DNA from: JAAYZH01 sp964479695 | GTDB taxonomy: Bacteria; Bacillota; Clostridia; Saccharofermentanales; Fastidiosipilaceae | Reading direction: 5' to 3' | Assembly (NCBI GenBank): GCA_964479695.1 | Contig: CAYZSO010000003.1 | Span: 94,138 to 158,137 of the forward strand | Length of the DNA stretch: 64,000 bases | Shown: positions 57,506 through 64,000 of the stretch, piece by piece | How positions within the stretch are numbered: the first letter of the stretch is position 1 | Layout of the letters: each line of letters starts with the position of its first letter | The notes under the pieces: generated by a model | The model's database searches: none | Seen by the model: the letters and a program-made list of their open reading frames with translations, nothing else | What the model was told of the DNA's origin: nothing | Program-made: the position numbers and the translations under genes

Positions 57506-58828
57506 ATGGCCAATAAGAGTACCTATAATCAACCGATTGTCTGTTCGTTTTGCGGCAAGAGCGACAAGCTCGTTGAACGAATGATTGCGGGCCCTGATGC
57601 CTATATCTGCAATGAGTGTGTTGAGCTTTGCTATGAAGTTCTGAATGACAAGGCAGGGAAGGCTCGCAGGACGAAGAACAAGCCTCACCAGGGGAAGCTC
57701 ATGTCTCCTGCTGAGTTAAACCGCAAGCTTGACGACTATGTCATAGGCCAGGACAAGGCTAAGCGAGCACTGTCCGTTGCGGTTTACAACCACTATAAAC
57801 GGGTGTTTGGTGATGAGCTTACTGATCCTGAATTGCGCGATGTGGAGTTGTCGAAGAGCAATATTATGCTCATCGGACCTACCGGATCCGGCAAAACACT
57901 TTTGGCTCAGACTTTGGCCAGAATACTTGACGTACCCTTCGCTGTTGCTGATGCGACGGTCTTGACTGAAGCCGGTTATGTCGGTGAGGATGTGGAAAAC
58001 ATCATTCTGAAACTTCTGCAGAACTGCGATTTCAACGTGGAAGCAGCGGAAAAAGGAATTATTTACATCGACGAGATCGATAAGATCACACGGAAATCGG
58101 AGAACCCTTCGATTACCCGTGATGTCAGTGGTGAGGGTGTACAGCAAGCACTGCTGAAGATCTTGGAGGGCACCGTTGCAAACGTGCCGCCACAAGGTGG
58201 AAGGAAACATCCGCAGCAAGAATATATTCGTGTAGATACAAGTAACATTCTGTTTATTTGTGGTGGTAGTTTCGACGGCATCGAGAAAATCATTGAATCT
58301 CGAATCAATAAGAAATCCATTGGCTTCGGTGCTCAAGTGGATAGTATTAGCCGCCAGGATGACAAGCTCATGGCGGAAGTTAGCCCGCAGGACCTGCAGA
58401 AATTCGGTATCATTCCTGAGCTTATCGGCCGTGTTCCTGTTATTGTTAGCCTGAACAGCTTGAAGGAAGAGGACCTGATCCGCATTTTACGCGAGCCGAA
58501 GAACGCATTACTGAAACAGTACATGAAGCTCTTCTCCTATGATAAGGTGTCTCTCCGTTTCTCTGATGAAGCGGTCAGTGAAGTGGCTCGAAAGGCGCTG
58601 GAGCTCCACACAGGCGCAAGAGGACTTCGCTCGATCCTTGAAGAGATCATGATGGATATTATGTATGACATCCCTTCCAGAGATGACGTAGTTGAATGTA
58701 TCGTGACGAAAGATTCGGTTGTGCGAAAGGTCAGACCGACACTGGTCCTTCGCGATGGTTCGCGAATCGAACCGGATGGCATGATTGAGGCGAAGAGCGG
58801 AGAGTTAGCGGAACCGAAGGAAGCCTGA
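57506..58828 (+). CDS. clpX: ATP-dependent Clp protease ATP-binding subunit ClpX
   Basis: A 440-residue AAA+ unfoldase. The N-terminal zinc domain has CSFCGKSDK and CNECVELC; Walker A is GPTGSGKTLLAQ, Walker B GIIYIDEIDKI, and the pore loop GYVGEDVE and the IGF loop region KKSIGFGAQ are intact. It delivers substrates to ClpP. The DUF2752 gene begins 2 bp after its stop. Confidence 0.98.
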   Translation: MANKSTYNQPIVCSFCGKSDKLVERMIAGPDAYICNECVELCYEVLNDKAGKARRTKNKPHQGKLMSPAELNRKLDDYVIGQDKAKRALSVAVYNHYKRVFGDELTDPELRDVELSKSNIMLIGPTGSGKTLLAQTLARILDVPFAVADATVLTEAGYVGEDVENIILKLLQNCDFNVEAAEKGIIYIDEIDKITRKSENPSITRDVSGEGVQQALLKILEGTVANVPPQGGRKHPQQEYIRVDTSNILFICGGSFDGIEKIIESRINKKSIGFGAQVDSISRQDDKLMAEVSPQDLQKFGIIPELIGRVPVIVSLNSLKEEDLIRILREPKNALLKQYMKLFSYDKVSLRFSDEAVSEVARKALELHTGARGLRSILEEIMMDIMYDIPSRDDVVECIVTKDSVVRKVRPTLVLRDGSRIEPDGMIEAKSGELAEPKEA

Positions 58829-58830
58829 AT

Positions 58831-59283
58831 GTGAGCGCGGATCCACAAGAAACCAAGAAAAAAATGACCCCGAAACAGTTCGCACTGCCAGCGGCAGTGC
58901 TAGCTGCGTCGGGGTTTGTTTTATGGTTCTCGAACCGACATTCTCTAATCCTTTGCCCTGTTTACGCGATAACAGGTGTTCCGTGTCCGACTTGCGGGAT
59001 GAGCCGCGCTTGGTTCCGCTTTTTTGACGGGGAAGTGGCGGATGCCTTTGCTTGGCATCCTTTGTTTCTACTCGTTTTGTTCGTTCCCCTTCTGTTCTTC
59101 CTCTACCGCAGAAAGGACGGAACGATCCGTAAATGGATTAAAAATCTTGGGATTGTCCTGCTCATTTTGCTGATTGCGGTATGGCTCTGGCGAATGCTAC
59201 TCTATTTTCCTTCCACCCCCCCTCTTGTGTGGAATGAGAACGCACCACTTCGGATCCTCTGGCGATTTTTCACAGCCACCTAA
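58831..59283 (+). CDS. DUF2752 membrane protein
   Basis: A 150-residue membrane protein with the DUF2752 signature: ILCPVYAITGVPCPTCGMSRAWFRFFDGEVADAFAWHPL, that is, paired cysteines in CPTCG and a downstream AFAWHPL. Three to four hydrophobic segments are seen. The family has no known function. The start is GTG 58831 directly after clpX, so it is read from the clp transcript. A 9-bp tandem repeat begins right after its stop. Confidence 0.85.
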   Translation: MSADPQETKKKMTPKQFALPAAVLAASGFVLWFSNRHSLILCPVYAITGVPCPTCGMSRAWFRFFDGEVADAFAWHPLFLLVLFVPLLFFLYRRKDGTIRKWIKNLGIVLLILLIAVWLWRMLLYFPSTPPLVWNENAPLRILWRFFTAT

Positions 59284-59284
59284 G

Positions 59285-59391
59285 TACGTCGAACACGTCT
59301 AGTACGTGTAGTACGTCGAACACGTCTAGCACGTCTAGTACGTCTAGTACGTCGAACACGTCTAGTACGTGTAGTACATCGAATACGTTTA
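59285..59391. repeat. Twelve tandem 9-bp repeats
   Basis: Units of the form YACGTSKAR-like (TACGTCGAA, CACGTCTAG, TACGTGTAG) run in exact 9-bp register from 59285 to 59391. Each has the ACGT palindrome. They are too regular for chance and code for nothing evident, as the DUF2752 stop lies just before. Confidence 0.93.
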
Positions 59392-59392
59392 C

Positions 59393-59414
59393 GGGGTGCC
59401 ACGAGTGACACCCC
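59393..59414. terminator. Hairpin between convergent genes
   Basis: GGGGTGCCAC and GTGACACCCC form a 9-10 bp stem (one unpaired base each side). It lies between the DUF2752 and YdbC-like genes; no T-run follows, so it is a weak terminator at best. Confidence 0.5.
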
Positions 59415-59423
59415 ACAACATGC

Positions 59424-60131
59424 TTACCGAAGTCCTGAGCCCGCGAAATCGAAGTTTTTCATCGTTTCTAAAAGACTGGCACATTCGAATGCCGTTAGGC
59501 TGACCCCTCGTCCCATCCTCGTATGTTCGTGATTCCAATCTCGAATATCAAAACGCGCGGGTTTGCCGTTCCAAGAGACGAGATTTACTTCTCGTTTCCA
59601 GCCGGATTTTTTATCAGCGATTACAGAGACGTGTCTTTCTATTTTGAAATTGAATGAATCATCGGGGAATTGATTTCTCTGATTTCTGGGTGATTGCCCT
59701 TGGTTTCTGTAACCTGAGGAAGGGTAAGAACCGTTTTGAGAATAAGGTGGCGGTGGCTGGGGCTGGCTCTCATTCTGATAAGACCTCGGCTGACCAGAAT
59801 TTTGGTTCGGTGTGGGGCCTGACCATTGCTCATTCTGATAGTGCTGTGGAGCGGACGTTTGTCTGAATGGCTCCGTTTGCGTTGGGGGAGGCATGTGGGA
59901 GCCTTCTTGCGTTGCAAAGGGTCTTTGCGGTTCGCCTTCTACGTGGAAGGAATTATCGAACAGTTCATCATCTTCTTCTGCGAGTGCATCTTCCGGCAGC
60001 GTATCAGGTGATGGGACGAAACCTTGATCCATTCCTGGTGAGAAGGCTTGGTCTTCGGGCATTTCCGGCATGTGCTGGTCTTGCTCCTGGTCAAAAAGAT
60101 CTTGATTCGGCAGTATTTGCTCTGTCTGCAT
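59424..60131 (-). CDS. YdbC/PC4-like single-strand DNA-binding protein with long disordered N-terminus
   Basis: A 235-residue protein. The C-terminal 75 residues (FNFKIERHVSVIADKKSGWKREVNLVSWNGKPARFDIRDW and then MGRGVSLTAFECASLLETM) match the YdbC branch of PC4-like proteins, whose single-domain members bind single-strand DNA. The first 160 residues are Gln/Pro/Asn/Ser-rich with acidic patches and no fold signal. YdbC proteins are normally about 70-80 residues. AAGGAG precedes ATG. Two palindromes lie upstream at 60146-60170. The added region may act like the flexible tail of SSB. Confidence 0.83.
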   Translation of the reverse strand: MQTEQILPNQDLFDQEQDQHMPEMPEDQAFSPGMDQGFVPSPDTLPEDALAEEDDELFDNSFHVEGEPQRPFATQEGSHMPPPTQTEPFRQTSAPQHYQNEQWSGPTPNQNSGQPRSYQNESQPQPPPPYSQNGSYPSSGYRNQGQSPRNQRNQFPDDSFNFKIERHVSVIADKKSGWKREVNLVSWNGKPARFDIRDWNHEHTRMGRGVSLTAFECASLLETMKNFDFAGSGLR

Positions 60132-60145
60132 AGTCTTTACTCCTT

Positions 60146-60170
60146 GATAATATTATCTTGTTCGAACAAG
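60146..60170. promoter_or_regulatory. Two adjacent perfect palindromes upstream of the YdbC-like gene
   Basis: GATAATATTATC (60146-60157) and CTTGTTCGAACAAG (60157-60170). They lie 15-39 bp before the ATG, where a regulator of this gene would bind. The second is GTTCGAAC-centred and not a LexA box. Confidence 0.6.
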
Positions 60171-60321
60171 ACTAAGCATAACGCCACACAACGCACTTGC
60201 GGAAGCCCCAAAATTCCAACAAATTCCTACAAAAACTACGAAAAATTATTCGCTGGAGAGGAGGAAAACAAGGTACTTGCGACTTTGGCCAAAGGGGTAT
60301 CAAAAAAACCGTCGATTTGCT

Positions 60322-60327
60322 ACAATG
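60322..60327 (+). promoter_or_regulatory. Extended -10 promoter of the AraC-type gene
   Basis: TGC before TACAAT (60322-60327), about 55 bp before the ATG. No clear -35. A copy of the scattered palindrome lies 30 bp further upstream at 60283-60294. Confidence 0.45.
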
Positions 60328-60381
60328 TCTTCACTTCTAAAGTACAGAAACGTTCAGAATTGCACCACAGAGGATAATCAT

Positions 60382-61380
60382 ATGTTAAGTAATCAATTTG
60401 ATGTAGAACCTGAGAGAGACCAACATAGTTTGGAAGAGCTTCCTCTCGTCTTGGAAGGCATGGGTCAATATTTCCCTGAAGGAGATTCCATCAGCAAGCC
60501 CAGCCGCCATGAAACGTATGAACTTACTTATGTCAGATCCGGTAAATTGGATTATCTTGTTAAGGGTAAACGCTATCATTTGATTCCCGGCAGCACGATC
60601 ATTCTTCAACCCGATGTGTTACATAGTTATGTCGTATTGGAGGAATGCGAAGTCGCTTGTGTCTATTTTTCGATTCGTCCCCAAGAGCCTAATGTCAGCG
60701 GTCAGCCCACGCTTGATCTCGATCCTTATGCGGATTTCCTGAGATTCGCAAATGCCGAGGGTGAGATAGATGAGGCGAAAGAGCAGAGCCAGGAAGCCAT
60801 GATGATCAAGGGCAAAGGGCGCCGTGAGATCGCTGCTGTTGTCGAGGCTATTATTGAAGAAAATAAACAGAATGAATATGGCAAAGTGCTCATGCTTCAG
60901 GCACTGAGCCTTCAGCTCCTCGTGGAATTCTCCCGCGCGCTCAAGGCTGAGTGGGAGGAGAGTCTTAAGGTTAAGACGGGTAAAGCGAAAGAGCTTGTCC
61001 AAATTGCGAAAAATTATATCGAAACCTACTATGAAAGTGACATATCAGTTGCTGACATTGCGGGCTATGTTTTCTTGAGTCAGGGCTACTTTGCCAGAGC
61101 CTTCCGCGACGAAATGGGTATGAGCCCCATGTCTTACCTTATGCAAGTGCGCGTTGAGAAGGCCTGCGAGCTCCTGCAAGAATCGGATATGAAGGTGTCG
61201 ACAATTGCTCGTAAAGTCGGTTTCTCCAGTCCTCAACGCTTCAATGCGGCGTTCCGCAAGCAGATGAATTCGACTCCGATGGCGTATCGGAAAAAATATA
61301 TTGATGGTGTCTCTCCTGGTGCTGCACCAGCGTCTTCTCACGAAACTGACGATGAGGATGATTCTGAGTCCGAGGAATAG
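60382..61380 (+). CDS. AraC-family transcriptional regulator with cupin sensor
   Basis: A 332-residue regulator. The N-terminal cupin domain (about 30-110) has RHETYELTYVRSGKLDYLVKGKRYHLIPGSTIILQPDVLHSY, which often binds sugars. The AraC helix-turn-helix pair is ISVADIAGYVFLSQGYFARAFRDEMGMSPMSYLMQVRVEKA and VSTIARKVGFSSPQRFNAAFRKQMNSTPMAYRK. The tail is acidic (DDEDDSESEE). ATG 60382 has AGAGGA before it. No carbohydrate genes are adjacent. Confidence 0.9.
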   Translation: MLSNQFDVEPERDQHSLEELPLVLEGMGQYFPEGDSISKPSRHETYELTYVRSGKLDYLVKGKRYHLIPGSTIILQPDVLHSYVVLEECEVACVYFSIRPQEPNVSGQPTLDLDPYADFLRFANAEGEIDEAKEQSQEAMMIKGKGRREIAAVVEAIIEENKQNEYGKVLMLQALSLQLLVEFSRALKAEWEESLKVKTGKAKELVQIAKNYIETYYESDISVADIAGYVFLSQGYFARAFRDEMGMSPMSYLMQVRVEKACELLQESDMKVSTIARKVGFSSPQRFNAAFRKQMNSTPMAYRKKYIDGVSPGAAPASSHETDDEDDSESEE

Positions 61381-61525
61381 TTTTCGCACGGAAGTTGCTG
61401 TTGATGGCGCGAGGAGGGGTTTGGCTGGCTGTCGTTGGCCGACTGTCGTTGGCCGACTGCCGAATGAAATCACGCAGCTGAACGTGAGTGGGTTGCGGAG
61501 CGGATAGGTGACAAGTTACTTGGGT

Positions 61526-61949
61526 TGCACATATCTTCAAATTTGCTTTTATGTGCACGTGGGTTGCGAAGCGGATTGCGAAGCGGATAGGTGACAAGTT
61601 ACTTGGATTGCACATATCTTCAAATTTGCTTTTATGTGCAGGTGGGTTGCGAAGCGGATTGCGAAGCGGATAGGTGATAAGTTACTTGGATTGCACATAT
61701 CTTCAAATTTGCTTTTTTGTGCAAGTGGGTTGCGAAGCAAATTGCGAAACTAATAGATGACAAGTTACTTGAGATTGCACATATCTTCAAATTTGCTTTT
61801 ATGTGCATGCTAGAGCCGAAGTTGATACATGACATGTCACCCAACGTGCACATATCTTCAAATTTGCTTTTATGTGCAAGTGGGTTGCGAAGCGAATAGG
61901 TGATAAGTTACTTGGATTGCACATATCTTCAAATTTGCTTAAATGTGCA
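61526..61949. repeat. Array of six 32-bp dyad-symmetric repeats
   Basis: Copies start at 61526, 61609, 61692, 61776, 61847 and 61918. Each is TGCACATA, 4 bp, CAAATTTG, 4 bp, TATGTGCA: an outer inverted repeat centred on an inner 8-bp palindrome. Copies 3 and 6 have one or two changes in the right arm. The spacers of 39-52 bp are near-identical to each other (TGGGTTGCGAAGCGGAT, then GTGACAAGTTACTTGG), except the fourth (61808-61846), which is unrelated. No gene is seen across 61381-62105. Confidence 0.93.
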
Positions 61950-62058
61950 GACGGACACTGAAACGAATAGAAGAAAAGTTAGTTGGATTCCTATCGACCC
62001 TATCGTTCCCATCGTTCGTATCGCCCAAGGCGGAAAATTTCCCAATTGAGCCGTTCTG

Positions 62059-62067
62059 TGCTATAAT
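62059..62067 (+). promoter_or_regulatory. Extended -10 promoter of veg
   Basis: TGC then a perfect TATAAT (62062-62067), 38 bp before the veg ATG. The -35 is weak. Confidence 0.6.
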
Positions 62068-62105
62068 TACAGGTGACTATGTGCTTTTGGGAGGTAGAAC
62101 GAAGT

Positions 62106-62381
62106 ATGATTATTAAAAGTGAACTCGAAATGTGCAAGCGGGATATGGAAGCATGCATAGGGAGAAAGGTTCGCTTGAAGTCAAACGGCGGTCGTAAGAG
62201 GACAATCATCCGCGAAGGAATTGTTGAGAATTGCTACCCCAATGTTTTTACGGTTCGTTGTCTGAGGACGAATCACGATGAGCAGGAGATGGTCTCCTAC
62301 AGCTACGTTGATATTTTGACGGACACGGTTGAAGTAGCCGTTGCCCCCGATCAAGAAGTCCCAGGACAGCCGGCCTGCTGA
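62106..62381 (+). CDS. veg: Veg-family protein
   Basis: A 91-residue protein of the Veg family of Bacillota, with GRKVRLKSNGGRKRTIIREGIVENCYPNVFTVR and the closing SYSYVDILTDTVEV, close to the conserved SYSYTDVLT block. Veg stimulates biofilm genes in B. subtilis, where it lies next to ispE, as here. ATG 62106 follows a GGGAGG site; a longer start is not needed. The tail after VEVAVAPD is extra. Confidence 0.93.
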   Translation: MIIKSELEMCKRDMEACIGRKVRLKSNGGRKRTIIREGIVENCYPNVFTVRCLRTNHDEQEMVSYSYVDILTDTVEVAVAPDQEVPGQPAC

Positions 62382-62404
62382 GAACAATTAACCGAAGAAG
62401 TAAC

Positions 62405-62430
62405 AGACCCTGCTCCCGCGGGGTCTTTTC
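62405..62430 (+). terminator. Terminator after veg
   Basis: AGACCC (62405-62410), GC-rich loop, GGGTCT (62421-62426) and TTTTC. Confidence 0.75.
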
Positions 62431-62469
62431 TATAGGAGCAGATCAATAGCAGATCAGGAGCAGATTGTT

Positions 62470-63402
62470 ATGGCTCGGGAAGTGACATCGTACAAGGCCT
62501 ATGCGAAGATCAATTGGTTTCTCGACATCACGGGTAAGCGTGCGGATGGTTACCACGAGCTTTCCACGTTGATGCAGAAGATTAGCCTCGCTGACGAAGT
62601 GACGTTGAGTGTGGCTGAACCTTTGAGCGATCGGGCGAAGGTCTTTCGTTTTCCCTCAAGTGAGCTGCATTTGTCGATCGAGTCCCCGTTTCCGCTTGAA
62701 GCGGATCGAAATAACACGATTGTGCGGGCTTTTGAACTTTTTTGTGAGGCTGGACTTGCGCCTTCTGAGGTCGTTCACATTCATTTGGCCAAAGCCGTCC
62801 CCATCCAAGGTGGTCTAGGCGGTGGGAGCAGTGATGCGGCCACTGTGTTGCGAGCGCTGAACGAACGTAGTGATTCCCCATTGTCGGAAGAGACACTTGC
62901 CGGCATCGCGCGGAGAGTTGGTGCAGATGTTCCTTTTTGTTTGCAGCCGGCACCACTGGCTTATTGCACGGGAATTGGTGATCTCTGCGAGGCAATCTCG
63001 CAACCTGCCCAATTGCCGCTCCTTTTAATTTTGCCGGGACTTCAAGTATCTACTGCCCTGGCCTTTGCCAGATATGATGAACTCCCTGAGGAACAAACCT
63101 TGCTCCTGCCTGAAACGGATCCGCAGGCTTTTATCCTGACACTTCGTTCGGATGACAGGAAAGGTTTACTTCAACTGGGACAAAATACGTTCACATACTT
63201 GCTGCAAGATTTGTATCCGGAATTAGGTCTGTTGAGGGAGCGCTTGGTGGAGATGGGGGCAAGCTATGCTGCGATGAGTGGCAGCGGGCCTACATTATTT
63301 GGTCTGTTTGAAACTGAACAGCAGAGGGATGAGGCTAAGGCGGCTTTGGCCCAAGAAAATAAGCGAATTACGCTCGTATCGTGTCAGACCATCGGCGAAT
63401 AA
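62470..63402 (+). CDS. ispE: 4-diphosphocytidyl-2-C-methyl-D-erythritol kinase
   Basis: Phosphorylates CDP-ME in the MEP route to isoprenoids. The 310 residues show the N-terminal AYAKINWFLDITGKRADGYHEL, the GHMP ATP loop VPIQGGLGGGSSDAATVL at about 108-125, and a late YAAMSGSGPTLFGLF block. AGGAGC precedes ATG. Usual length is 280-310. Confidence 0.97.
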   Translation: MAREVTSYKAYAKINWFLDITGKRADGYHELSTLMQKISLADEVTLSVAEPLSDRAKVFRFPSSELHLSIESPFPLEADRNNTIVRAFELFCEAGLAPSEVVHIHLAKAVPIQGGLGGGSSDAATVLRALNERSDSPLSEETLAGIARRVGADVPFCLQPAPLAYCTGIGDLCEAISQPAQLPLLLILPGLQVSTALAFARYDELPEEQTLLLPETDPQAFILTLRSDDRKGLLQLGQNTFTYLLQDLYPELGLLRERLVEMGASYAAMSGSGPTLFGLFETEQQRDEAKAALAQENKRITLVSCQTIGE

Positions 63403-63447
63403 ATCGTTCGATTCGGCACTTTTTAGCCCGGAAAGCCGGAAATTTGA

Positions 63448-63477
63448 TTGACAGACTTCTAAACTGGTGCTTATAAT
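63448..63477 (+). promoter_or_regulatory. Promoter of rpmH-rnpA
   Basis: Perfect TTGACA (63448-63453), 18-bp spacer ending in TGCT, and perfect TATAAT (63472-63477). Confidence 0.85.
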
Positions 63478-63514
63478 GTTCTGCACTATGTGGAAAAATA
63501 GGAGGTGAATATAG

Positions 63515-63652
63515 ATGAGCAAGAGAACCTATCAACCCAAGAAACGTCAGCGTTCCCGTGAACATGGTTTCCGTAAGAGAATGGCGAATTCCAGCGGCCG
63601 CGACGTCCTGAAGAGAAGAAGATTGAAAGGCAGAAAAGTTCTGACAGCCTAA
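63515..63652 (+). CDS. rpmH: 50S ribosomal protein L34
   Basis: A 45-residue ribosomal protein, whose sequence KRTYQPKKRQRSREHGFRKRM with the later SGRDVLKRRRLKGRKVL is the L34 signature. GGAGG at 63501 precedes ATG 63515 at a normal distance. rnpA follows 50 bp later, the standard pair. dnaA, which often lies beside rpmH in the opposite direction, is not on this side: ispE and veg take its place. Confidence 0.97.
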   Translation: MSKRTYQPKKRQRSREHGFRKRMANSSGRDVLKRRRLKGRKVLTA

Positions 63653-63702
63653 GAGAACCTTCCATCATGGTTTTCCGGGCAGCTGAGCTTATTGTTAGAA
63701 AC

Positions 63703-64000
63703 ATGAAATTGCCTCCGCGCTTGAAGAAAAATTATGAATTTGCCAGAGTATTCCGGCATGGCAAGCGCAGACCGGGGCAATATCTTACCCTCCATTACCG
63801 GAGGACGAAGACGGGGACCATCAGGGCGGGTTTCACGACCATAAAACATTATGGGAATGCCGTCCAACGTAATCGCATGCGTCGCTTGATGCGAGAAGCC
63901 TTGAGAGATCTTGCCCCGGAGATTGAGGAAGGCGTGGACATTATTTTGATGGGTCATAGAGCAGGGGAAGCACTTGGCTTTTCCCAGATTCGTGAGGATC
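63703..64000 (+). CDS. rnpA: Ribonuclease P protein component, 3' end cut by window edge
   Basis: Protein subunit of RNase P, which cuts tRNA 5' leaders. About 99 residues are seen: LKKNYEFARVFRHGKR at the start, GFTTIKHYGNAVQRNRMRRLMREAL (the RNR helix), and the following VDIILMGHRAG strand. I chose ATG 63703, which gives the usual N-terminus; an in-frame ATG at 63667 is possible but has no better ribosome site. Confidence 0.93.
   Translation, partial: MKLPPRLKKNYEFARVFRHGKRRPGQYLTLHYRRTKTGTIRAGFTTIKHYGNAVQRNRMRRLMREALRDLAPEIEEGVDIILMGHRAGEALGFSQIRED

Noticed and set aside
60157..60170. LexA (SOS) box before the YdbC-like gene
   Set aside because: The palindrome is GTTCGAAC-centred; the Bacillota LexA box is GAAC-N4-GTTC, the opposite order.
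61526..61949. CRISPR array
   Set aside because: The repeat units are 32 bp and evenly spaced, but the spacers are near-identical to each other and no cas genes are present.

Overview
The window is a stretch of chromosome from a low-to-mid GC member of the Bacillota, most likely an anaerobic Clostridia-type organism. The reasons are consensus sigma-A promoters, strong AGGAGG ribosome sites, the Bacillota gene run cysS-mrnC-rlmB-sigH, Veg next to ispE, a SAM-I riboswitch on metK, a Flp1/FHA type of Tad locus, and an F-type ATP synthase whose c subunit carries residues compatible with sodium binding. I see no prophage, plasmid backbone, rRNA operon or CRISPR-cas system. The possible mobile traces are a lone serine recombinase next to a 143-bp inverted-repeat segment and an orphan Mrr-type restriction enzyme.

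Layout. 1-4.7 kb: trmB (partial, minus), then a YtrA-type GntR repressor, ABC ATPase and permease operon with two palindromic operators, then a patatin-like protein. 4.8-15.6 kb: ferritin, Spx/ArsC-like protein, YwaF-like membrane protein, hflX, GltS-like symporter, a PlsC-like acyltransferase with a zinc ribbon, several unknown genes, and a NamZ (DUF1343) relative. 15.6-21.4 kb (minus): YfhO-like membrane protein, glmS, purA. 21.5-29 kb (minus): a complete ATP synthase operon (atpZ-like, atpI, atpB, E, F, H-A, G, D, C) in which delta and alpha are one open frame. 29.3-35.4 kb: tRNA-Ala, mrr, thpR, metY, a DUF362 ferredoxin-like protein, a serine recombinase, tRNA-Gln. 35.7-40.5 kb: DUF3006-like gene, mutM, an XRE regulator, an RlmL-type methylase, a nucleotidyltransferase, upp. 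40.5-45.8 kb (minus): a compact Tad-like locus (TadZ-like, TadA, fused TadB/TadC, Flp-like pilin, FHA protein). 46-53 kb: SAM-I riboswitch-metK, comF, galM, a structured RNA, cysS-mrnC-rlmB-sigH. 53-60 kb: an anchored unknown protein, tRNA-Arg, tig-clpP-clpX, a DUF2752 protein, a YdbC/PC4-like protein with a long disordered extension. 60-64 kb: an AraC regulator, a six-copy dyad repeat array, veg, ispE, rpmH and rnpA (partial).

The most interesting signals are: (1) the delta-alpha ATP synthase fusion, with a well-placed ribosome site before the alpha methionine, which could supply both a fusion and free alpha; (2) a palindrome built on CTTTGGCCAAAG with GGCGG/CCGCC flanks, scattered through the whole window in genes, gaps and one tRNA promoter, at a frequency far beyond chance; (3) six 32-bp dyad-symmetric repeats at 61.5-61.95 kb; (4) six 11-bp helically phased units (five carrying GTACC) upstream of the atp operon; (5) a candidate invertible segment beside the serine recombinase. 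Many gaps and several protein tails also carry short degenerate tandem repeats with differing units, which looks like a genome habit.
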